DNA of 11,326 bases. Source: Oscillospiraceae bacterium (GTDB lineage Bacteria; Bacillota; Clostridia; Oscillospirales; Oscillospiraceae). The number at the start of each line of letters is the position of its first letter. Position 1 is the first letter of the stretch. The DNA is taken from positions 1 through 11,326 of the forward strand of contig JAFYUG010000058.1 in the NCBI GenBank assembly GCA_017558545.1, given 5' to 3'. The notes beneath the pieces are model-generated. The model ran no database searches, was not told the DNA's origin, and was given only the letters and a program-made list of their open reading frames with translations. Shown piece by piece: positions 6,401-11,326 of this stretch. The translations under genes and the position numbers were made by a program.

Positions 6401-6570
6401 ATGATGTTTGCCTTCGGCAAATGATGTTGGCTGCGCCAATGATGCTTCCTTCGGAAATGATGTCGCTTCGCTAATGCTTTAAGGCAAACGTCGCATCATT
6501 GCGGAACGTAGTGGAGCAACATCATATTTGCGAAGCAAATGCATCATATCACCGTCAGGTGATACATCAC
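6399..6570. repeat. Mirror-symmetric array of small hairpins spaced by ATGATG / CATCAT
   Basis: ATGATG occurs at 6401, 6421, 6439 and 6457. Between and after these copies are small hairpins: TTTGCC-TTC-GGCAAA, TTGGC-TGC-GCCAA, TTCC-TTC-GGAA and a weaker GCTTCGC. The right half holds the opposite word, CATCAT at 6494, 6520 and 6542 and CATCAC at 6565. Its hairpins are ATTTGC-GAA-GCAAAT and ATCACC-GTC-AGGTGAT, plus the loose pairing TTGC...GCAA. Spacers pair with each other across the centre, so the array can fold back as one long stem with side hairpins. The stems differ in sequence but keep their pairing, which implies selection on structure or a templated origin. It fills the gap between the tRNA terminator and the four-helix-bundle gene. 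Confidence 0.85.
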
Positions 6571-6619
6571 TGAAATATCTGGAGATTTATTATATAGTCA
6601 ATTGCAAATGGGTGATTGC

Positions 6620-6958
6620 ATGAAAGAAAATAGGCTTGTGGAACTATCAATGGAGTTCTCTGTAGATATTATTAACCTGGTAAAGGTTTTGAAATCCAGC
6701 CACGAATCAATTATTTCCAACCAAATTGGCAGAAGCGGCACTTCTATAGGAGCGAATATCCACGAAGCACAATACGCGCAAGGAAAAAAGGATTTTATAT
6801 CCAAGCTTGAAATTGCGCTCAAAGAAGCGAGCGAAACCGGATATTGGCTTGAATTGCTTTATCGCACAAAATACATAGATGCTCAGACGTTTAAGAAACT
6901 ATCCTCTAAATGCACTTCATTAAGAGTGATGTTGATTGCATCCTGCCGCACTGCATAA
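6620..6958 (+). CDS. Four-helix-bundle protein of the 23S rRNA intervening-sequence (S23/IVP) family
   Basis: 112 residues from the chosen ATG. It carries the family hallmark RSGTSIGANIHEAQYAQGKKDFISKL-type region, split here as RSGTSIGANIHEA then KKDFISKL, followed by EASETGYWLELL and a last helix. It is all helical with no membrane segment. The family was named for proteins encoded in insertions within 23S rRNA genes, is related to the Avd accessory protein of diversity-generating retroelements, and is common outside rRNA genes with unknown function. I chose ATG 6620 because homologues typically start MKEN or similar and GGTGA lies 4 bases before it. TTG 6602 and ATG 6608 are alternatives with no suitably spaced binding site (GGAG 6581-6584 is too far). 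AT content and codon use (AAA, ATT, TTT) differ from the GC-rich, C-ending codons of its neighbours, suggesting acquisition. No promoter is clear. Confidence 0.87.
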   Translation: MKENRLVELSMEFSVDIINLVKVLKSSHESIISNQIGRSGTSIGANIHEAQYAQGKKDFISKLEIALKEASETGYWLELLYRTKYIDAQTFKKLSSKCTSLRVMLIASCRTA

Positions 6959-7039
6959 AATAAAATTTTACGACTTCATTGGGGGTTAGGCGAGTTTATT
7001 TTCACCGCGACTCGCGGGATTTCCTACCCTTTCCCATTC

Positions 7040-7068
7040 TTGCAAATTCCCCCCAACTATGCTAACAT
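7040..7068 (+). promoter_or_regulatory. Possible promoter of the eutH-like gene
   Basis: TTGCAA (7040-7045), a 17-base spacer, TAACAT (7063-7068). Each box has two mismatches to consensus. It sits about 36 bases before the start codon, the right place for a promoter, but the match is only moderate. The rest of 6959-7103 has no gene and no clear terminator, only a small stem CCGCG-ACT-CGCGG. Confidence 0.35.
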
Positions 7069-7103
7069 ATCCTTTGCTATTATAGAAATTCGAGGTTATT
7101 TAT

Positions 7104-8216
7104 ATGGGCATCAGTAAAGTTATAATGATAATCATGGCCACCTTTTTTGTTTTGGGTGCGCTGGACAGACTTTTCGGCAATAAAACCGGCATGGGCGAGC
7201 AGTTTGAAAAGGCCTTCGGCCTTATGGGCCCCACCAGCCTGACCGTTGTTGGTCTCATCTGCCTTGCTCCCGTGGCCGCTCCCCTTATTCTCAAGGTGGT
7301 TGAGCCTGTTTTTGGCCTTATTGGCGCTGACCCAGCCATGCTCCCCGGCGTGCTTCTCAGCTGCGACGTTGGCTACCACATCGGCGCCGAGATGAGCTCC
7401 GACCCCCAGATTGCTCTCTACGGCGGTCTTGTCGTAGGCTCCGTTATGGGCTTCGTCATCTCCTTCACCATTCCCGTGGCCTGCGGTCTTATCAAGAACG
7501 AGGATTACCGCTATTTCTCCGGCGGCGTTCTCATGGGCTATATCTTCGACCCCATCGCCTGCTTCATCGGCGGTCTTTGCATGGGTCTGCATCCCCTTGT
7601 TGTGCTCATTAACCTCATCCCCGTTATAGTTATCGCTCTTGCGGTTATTTTTGGTCTGCTCTTTGCACCCAGAGCCACCATGAAGGTTTTCCGCGTTTTC
7701 GCCAAAATCCTCCTTGCGGTTATCACCCTTGGCCTTTGCGCCGCCGCAATTCAGGCCATGACCGGCTTCGTTGTTATCCCCGGCATGACCCCCATCGTGG
7801 AAGGCTGGAAGACCATAGGCACCATCGTGCTGAGTCTCGGCGGCTCTCTGCCTTTGATGCACGCTCTGCGCTATGCCTTCTCCAAGCCCATTAACCGCCT
7901 TTCCTCCAAGGCCGGCATCAACGATGTTGCCGTTTTCTCCATCGTTCTGGCCTTCACCAGCCTTGTTCCCGGCTATTCCAAGTTCCACGAAATGAACCCC
8001 AAGGGCAAGCTTTATTACGCCGCCTTCTCCGCCAGCGCAGGCTGCATGCTGGCCTGCCATCTGGGCTTCCCCGCCTCCATTGACCCCACCATCGTCACCC
8101 CCGTGCTTATTGCCAAGGTCATCGCCGGCGTGCTGGCCATGTTCTCCGTTACCATTATGCATAAGCGCATTTTCAAAGCCGAAGAGCTTATGGACGCTGT
8201 CCCCGCAGAGGCATAA
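7104..8216 (+). CDS. eutH: EutH-like ethanolamine permease
   Basis: 370-residue polytopic membrane protein with about ten hydrophobic segments. It follows the EutH family along its length: start MGISKVIMIIMATFFVLGALDR, LGADP-like LIGADPAMLPGVLLSCDVGYHIG, the FAKILLAVITLGL segment, IPGMTPI, and the late MNPKGKLYYAAFSASAGC then HLGF block. EutH brings ethanolamine into the cell at low pH or low concentration for the Eut pathway. The length fits Bacillota forms better than the ~400-residue enteric form. No other eut gene, microcompartment gene or regulator is within the window, so it is either solitary or far from its pathway, and the true substrate may differ. GAGG at 7092-7095 is 8 bases before the ATG. 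It ends in its own terminator, so it looks monocistronic. Confidence 0.88.
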   Translation: MGISKVIMIIMATFFVLGALDRLFGNKTGMGEQFEKAFGLMGPTSLTVVGLICLAPVAAPLILKVVEPVFGLIGADPAMLPGVLLSCDVGYHIGAEMSSDPQIALYGGLVVGSVMGFVISFTIPVACGLIKNEDYRYFSGGVLMGYIFDPIACFIGGLCMGLHPLVVLINLIPVIVIALAVIFGLLFAPRATMKVFRVFAKILLAVITLGLCAAAIQAMTGFVVIPGMTPIVEGWKTIGTIVLSLGGSLPLMHALRYAFSKPINRLSSKAGINDVAVFSIVLAFTSLVPGYSKFHEMNPKGKLYYAAFSASAGCMLACHLGFPASIDPTIVTPVLIAKVIAGVLAMFSVTIMHKRIFKAEELMDAVPAEA

Positions 8217-8233
8217 AAGAAAACAATCATTTA

Positions 8234-8267
8234 CCCCCGAGTGATAATCCCTCGGGGGTTGTTTTTA
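8234..8267 (+). terminator. Intrinsic terminator of eutH
   Basis: CCCCCGAG (8234-8241), loop TGATAATCC with one extra base, CTCGGGGG (8251-8258), then TTGTTTTTA. An outer AACAA/TTGTT pairing extends the stem. It is 17 bases after the stop codon. Confidence 0.9.
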
Positions 8268-8278
8268 TGGTCAAAGGC

Positions 8279-8298
8279 GGGCGGCATTTTTGCCGCCC
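8279..8298. repeat. Perfect 8-bp hairpin of the intergenic repeat type
   Basis: GGGCGGCA (8279-8286), loop TTTT, TGCCGCCC (8291-8298), followed by CCTGCAGGG-type sequence. It resembles the GGGCGGCT...AGCCGCCC unit at 3058-3076. Confidence 0.7.
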
Positions 8299-8324
8299 CT
8301 GCAGGGCGAAGGATTTAACGCTCC

Positions 8325-8536
8325 TTTAAAGGCCCCCTTCTCAAGGGGGCTGTCTGCAAAGCAAAAGGTGGGAGTGGGTGCAAGGTCTCAGCTTTATCCC
8401 CCCTGCCTCGCCTATCGGCGAGCCGTCCCCCCTTGAAAAGGGGGGCTTTAAAAGCTGACTTTCAGCTTTATCCCCCCTGCCTCGCCTATCGGCGAGGCAT
8501 CCCCCCTTGAAAAGGGGGGCTTTAAAAGCGGAATTT
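8325..8536. repeat. Hairpin-rich repeat region with a 74-base tandem duplication
   Basis: It opens with TTTAAAGGCCCCC (8325-8337) and a GCCCCCTTCTCAAGGGGGC hairpin. The unit CAGCTTTATCCCCCCTGCC at 8389-8462 is then repeated at 8463-8536. The copies differ at AGCCGT versus AGGCAT and at the last bases. Each unit carries CCTCGCC-TATC-GGCGAG(G) and CCCCCCTT-GAA-AAGGGGGG stems and ends GGGGGGCTTTAAAAGC. No gene is present in 8267-8690. Confidence 0.85.
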
Positions 8537-8604
8537 TAAGACTTTTGCACAAGCATATCCCGGGGATAAGCCCCTTTTTCTTATAATTATCCTCACTTTT
8601 TTGA

Positions 8605-8633
8605 TTGACTATGATTTGCCGCCATGGTAAAAT
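8605..8633 (+). promoter_or_regulatory. Sigma-A promoter of the CNNM gene pair
   Basis: TTGACT (8605-8610), a 17-base spacer, TAAAAT (8628-8633), with an extended TG at 8625-8626. Expected transcription start is about 8640, leaving a 50-base leader. No magnesium riboswitch-sized leader fits in that space. Confidence 0.82.
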
Positions 8634-8642
8634 GGCTGGATA

Positions 8643-8658
8643 GTATACACTGGTATAC
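8643..8658. promoter_or_regulatory. Candidate operator: paired GTATAC palindrome
   Basis: GTATAC (8643-8648), ACTG, GTATAC (8653-8658). GTATAC is its own reverse complement, so this is both a direct and an inverted repeat with a 10-base centre-to-centre spacing, one helical turn. It covers roughly +3 to +18 of the predicted transcript, a usual place for a repressor. The pattern resembles GntR-type operators, but the regulator is not in the window. Confidence 0.5.
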
Positions 8659-8690
8659 AAATATAAAAAAACGGAGTGTGAAAATCCACT

Positions 8691-9992
8691 ATGGATGATG
8701 GCAGTATAGTACAGGCCATTATAATTATCTTGGTGCTGCTTTTCTTTGCAGCCTATTTCGCAATTTGCGAAACAGCCTTCGCCTCTGCAAGCAGAGTGAA
8801 GCTGAAAACCGCCCTCGACAGAGGCGACAGACGAGCCAAAAAGGCTCTTGCAGTTCTTGACAATTTTGACAAGGCAATCACCACCATACTTATTGGTACG
8901 AATATCACCCATCTTGCCGCAGCCAGCTATGTCACCCTCATGGTGACCAGAGCCTTCGCAGACCGTCCCGCAGCGTTGAACGCCGCCGTAACCGTCAGCA
9001 CCGTTATCACCACCATTGTGGTGTTCATGGTGGGCGAAATGCTGCCCAAGAGCATAGGCAAGAAGTATGCCCAGCATATTTCCCTCTCCACCGCCGGAAC
9101 ACTGGCTCTTTTCATGACCGTGTTCACCCCCATTTCCGTGGTTCTCACCGCCATAGGTCAGGGCTTCGCCGCTCTCACCAAGGGCGACAAGGAAGTAACC
9201 GTCACGGAAGATGAGCTTTATGACATCATCGAGGCCATGACCGACGAGGGCGAGCTGGAAGAAGAGCAGGGCGACCTTGTTCAGTCCGCTTTGGACTTCG
9301 GCGAGACCACCGTTGACAGCATCCTCACCGCCCGCGTGGATCTGGACGCAGTTAACGTTGCCGCCGCTCCCATCGAAATTGTGGAGCAGGTGAAAAAAGC
9401 CCGCCACAGCCGCCTGCCCGTTTATGAAGGCAGCGTGGACAACATCATAGGCACCATGCAGGTTAGAAAGTTCATCCGCGCATGGCTGAGCCTCGGCGAC
9501 AAAACCGACATCCGCGCCATTTTGGATGAGCCCTACTACATCCATTGCTCCACCAACATCGACGAGCTTTTGCAGATTATGAGCCAGCGCCGCTGCTCCA
9601 TGGCCATAGTATCCGACTCTTACGGCGGAACTTTGGGCATAGTCACCGTTGAGGACATCATCGAAGAGCTGGTTGGCGAGATTTGGGACGAAGAGGACGA
9701 GGTTATCGAGACCATGACCAAAAACTCCGACGGCAGCTTCAGCTTCCTCGCCGACGTGGATATTGAGGACGCCTTTGACTTCATGGACTACGAAGACCCC
9801 GACGATTTCGACTTTGAGCACAAGCTCCTTGGCGAATGGGCCTACGAGCAGTTTGACATTATCCCCTCTCAGGGCGACAGCTTTGAGTACAACGGCCTCA
9901 CCGTTACCGTTGAGAAAATCGAAGTTCGCCGCATACTCAAGCTGCGCATCACCCTCCCCGCAGCCGCCGCTGAGGAAGGAGGCGAAGAATAA
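8691..9992 (+). CDS. CNNM/CorC-HlyC family membrane protein with CBS pair (first paralog)
   Basis: 433 residues. An N-terminal CNNM (DUF21) membrane domain (about 5-160, four hydrophobic segments) is followed by an acidic linker, a CBS domain pair (about 208-325, with RLPVYEGSVDNIIG and GIVTVEDIIEE) and a C-terminal CorC_HlyC domain (about 343-423). CNNM/CorC proteins act in Mg2+ transport or cation tolerance; older annotations call them hemolysins. The ion site is unusual: where the family has FFS-x-SE this protein has YFAICE (22-27), and where it has GNN-x-x-N it has GTNITH (69-74). GEMLPK (115-120) is kept. Mg2+ specificity is therefore less certain. GGAG (8673-8676) is 14 bases from the ATG, longer than ideal; no better in-frame start exists. 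The stop TAA overlaps the next ATG by one base (TAATG). Confidence 0.92.
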   Translation: MDDGSIVQAIIIILVLLFFAAYFAICETAFASASRVKLKTALDRGDRRAKKALAVLDNFDKAITTILIGTNITHLAAASYVTLMVTRAFADRPAALNAAVTVSTVITTIVVFMVGEMLPKSIGKKYAQHISLSTAGTLALFMTVFTPISVVLTAIGQGFAALTKGDKEVTVTEDELYDIIEAMTDEGELEEEQGDLVQSALDFGETTVDSILTARVDLDAVNVAAAPIEIVEQVKKARHSRLPVYEGSVDNIIGTMQVRKFIRAWLSLGDKTDIRAILDEPYYIHCSTNIDELLQIMSQRRCSMAIVSDSYGGTLGIVTVEDIIEELVGEIWDEEDEVIETMTKNSDGSFSFLADVDIEDAFDFMDYEDPDDFDFEHKLLGEWAYEQFDIIPSQGDSFEYNGLTVTVEKIEVRRILKLRITLPAAAAEEGGEE

Positions 9993-11260
9993 TGAGCTTT
10001 TATATTATCGCCGCAATTATCTGCATAGTGCTCTCTGCATTCTTCTCCGGCTCTGAAATGAGCCTTTCCTCCGCAAACCGCCTGCGTCTTGAGAATATGG
10101 CTCAGGACGGAAACCGCTCCGCAGCCATGGCCGTTAAGCTTATTGACCGCTTCGACCACACCCTTTCCGCAATTTTGATAGGCAATAACTTCGTTAACAT
10201 TGCCCTTTCCAGTATTTCCTCCCTTATCGCCATCGTTGTATGCCGCGCCGAGGAATATACATGGCTGGCCACCGTGATATGCACTGTGCTGGTTATCATC
10301 TTCGGCGAGACCATGCCCAAGATTGTGGCCAAGAAGAACGCAAACCGCCTTTCCACCGCCGTGGCATGGCCTCTGCGTTTCCTGAGCATTATTCTCACCC
10401 CCATCATCTTCATCGTTGTGGGCATTGTCCACCTCATCACTCTCCCCCTGAAGGGCGAAAAGAGCGAAGATGACGCCGAGGCCGCCGTTGAAGAGCTGCA
10501 GAACATGATTGAAACCGCCGAGGAAGAGGCTGTTCTGGACGAGGATCAGAGCGAGCTTCTGCACAATGCTCTGGACTTCAACGATACCTCCGTCAGCGAG
10601 GTTATGACCGCCCGCGTGGACATGGAGGCCATAGACATCGAGGACGATCCCGACGAGATTTATGCCTACCTTGCTCAGACCGATTATTCCCGCATCCCCG
10701 TTTATGAGGGCAGCGTGGACAACATCATCGGCGTGCTGAGACTTAACCGCTATCTCAAGGCTCTGCTGGATAATCCCCGCCCCGACATTCGCTCCCTGCT
10801 TATCAAGCCCTGCTATATATATAAGACCACCAAACTCCCCAATGTTCTGGAGCAGCTGAAAAAGGCTAAGCTCCACCTTGCCATAGTCACCGATGAATAC
10901 GGCGGCTGCACCGGCATTGTCACCATGGAGGACGTTTTGGAGTGCATAGTTGGCGAGATTTGGGACGATACCGACGAAATCGAGGCCGAGGAAGTTATTG
11001 AGCGCCCCGACGGCGTTTATGAGCTGGATGGCGACATGGCCATTGGCGACTTCATCGAGCTTATGGGTTATAGCGAAGAAGCTTTTGAAACCGAAAGCTC
11101 CACCGTTGGCGGCTGGACCCTTGAAGTGTTCGGCGCATTCCCCGAAGAGGGCGAAAGCTTCCGCCACGAAAACCTCTCCGTAACCGTTCTGAAAATGGAC
11201 GGCCTTCGCGTTGAGCGCGTGCTCATCAAGCGGGAGGATGGCAGCGAAGAGGAAGAATAA
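9992..11260 (+). CDS. CNNM/CorC-HlyC family membrane protein with CBS pair (second paralog)
   Basis: 422 residues with the same order as its upstream neighbour: four-segment CNNM domain (about 3-152), acidic linker (158-185), CBS pair (about 204-320, RIPVYEGSVDNIIG and GIVTMEDVLE), and CorC_HlyC domain (about 333-413). Here the membrane ion-site motifs are canonical: FFSGSE (17-22), GNNFVN (64-69) and GETMPK (105-110). Mg2+ or related divalent cation transport is the likely role, at the plasma membrane. An ideal AAGGAGG (9976-9982) lies 9 bases before the ATG inside the end of the first gene, and start and stop overlap as TAATG, so translation is coupled. The shared 14-residue block PVYEGSVDNIIG with flanks points to tandem duplication; a heterodimer of the two is plausible because CNNM proteins work as dimers. 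Confidence 0.93.
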   Translation: MSFYIIAAIICIVLSAFFSGSEMSLSSANRLRLENMAQDGNRSAAMAVKLIDRFDHTLSAILIGNNFVNIALSSISSLIAIVVCRAEEYTWLATVICTVLVIIFGETMPKIVAKKNANRLSTAVAWPLRFLSIILTPIIFIVVGIVHLITLPLKGEKSEDDAEAAVEELQNMIETAEEEAVLDEDQSELLHNALDFNDTSVSEVMTARVDMEAIDIEDDPDEIYAYLAQTDYSRIPVYEGSVDNIIGVLRLNRYLKALLDNPRPDIRSLLIKPCYIYKTTKLPNVLEQLKKAKLHLAIVTDEYGGCTGIVTMEDVLECIVGEIWDDTDEIEAEEVIERPDGVYELDGDMAIGDFIELMGYSEEAFETESSTVGGWTLEVFGAFPEEGESFRHENLSVTVLKMDGLRVERVLIKREDGSEEEE

Positions 11261-11270
11261 AATATCTATA

Positions 11271-11308
11271 ATACCCTGTATGTAAGCCATACGGGGTATT
11301 TTGTTTTG
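11271..11308 (+). terminator. Intrinsic terminator of the CNNM pair
   Basis: ATACCCTGTATG (11271-11282), loop TAAGC, CATACGGGGTAT (11288-11299), with one G-T pair, then TTTGTTTT. It lies 10 bases after the stop codon. Confidence 0.93.
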
Positions 11309-11313
11309 GTGCA

Positions 11314-11326
11314 TTTAAAGGCCCCC
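11314..11326. repeat. Start of another copy of the GGCCCCC repeat, cut by the window end
   Basis: TTTAAAGGCCCCC is identical to 8325-8337, in the same orientation, and again stands right after a terminator. Confidence 0.6.

Noticed and set aside
6399..6570. CRISPR array
   Set aside because: The repeated word is only 6 bases, it inverts in the middle, the intervals are palindromic hairpins and not unique spacers, and there are no cas genes.
6602..6619. Upstream TTG (6602) or ATG (6608) start for the four-helix-bundle protein
   Set aside because: No binding site at workable distance, and the family usually begins at the MKEN-like position encoded from 6620.
6620..6958. True 23S rRNA intervening sequence
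   Set aside because: No rRNA sequence flanks the gene; only the protein family is shared.
8640..8690. Magnesium riboswitch upstream of the CNNM pair
   Set aside because: The leader from the predicted transcription start is only about 50 bases, too short for an M-box, and shows no such fold.
9869..11314. Long minus-strand open frames (for example 9869-11314, 8448-9821, 7080-8162, 3756-4943, 1297-2526)
   Set aside because: Each lies opposite a well-supported gene, has low-complexity Gly/Ala/His/Asn-rich sequence and no recognisable domain. They follow from codon bias on the coding strand.

Overview
The window looks like chromosome from a Gram-positive anaerobe of the Clostridia (Bacillota), probably an uncultured gut-type lineage near Oscillospirales. 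This is inferred from family-level protein resemblance, AGGAGG-type ribosome binding sites, consensus sigma-A promoters, an ethanolamine-type permease, a 23S-IVP-like four-helix-bundle gene, and abundant short hairpin-rich intergenic repeats. Every protein gene I accept, and the one tRNA gene, lies on the + strand. Several long minus-strand frames are shadows of the biased codon use.

Left block (1-5486), information processing. The window opens inside polA, which has its whole polymerase domain here but lacks its N-terminal part. One base after polA starts a three-part fusion protein: a zincin-like metallopeptidase domain, a degenerate low-molecular-weight phosphatase domain that has lost its catalytic residues, and a RimI-type acetyltransferase domain. 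About 580 bases of mosaic repeats follow. Then comes a tight run of a GNAT acetyltransferase, tsaD (the t6A37 tRNA modification enzyme) and radC, with 13-base and 6-base gaps and Shine-Dalgarno sequences placed at the preceding stop codons. RimI beside TsaD is a classic bacterial neighbourhood; here RimI is the tail of a fusion.

Middle block (5487-7103), mostly non-coding. It holds a 278-base element bounded by inverted repeats, several terminator-like hairpins, an AT-rich stretch with DnaA-box-like words, and a self-contained tRNA-Thr(CGU) gene with a near-consensus promoter and a very strong terminator. Directly after the terminator lies a 170-base mirror-symmetric array of small hairpins, separated by ATGATG on the left and CATCAT on the right. 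A gene for a four-helix-bundle protein of the 23S rRNA intervening-sequence family follows. The array plus this gene is my best candidate for an unexplained element.

Right block (7104-11326), membrane proteins. A solitary eutH-like permease ends in a good terminator. A second repeat region contains a 74-base tandem duplication. Then a strong extended -10 promoter, with a palindromic GTATAC pair just downstream, drives two overlapping paralogous CNNM/CorC-type transporters. The first paralog has lost several polar residues of the conserved membrane ion site that the second keeps. A terminator follows, and the last 13 bases match the start of the repeat found before the pair.
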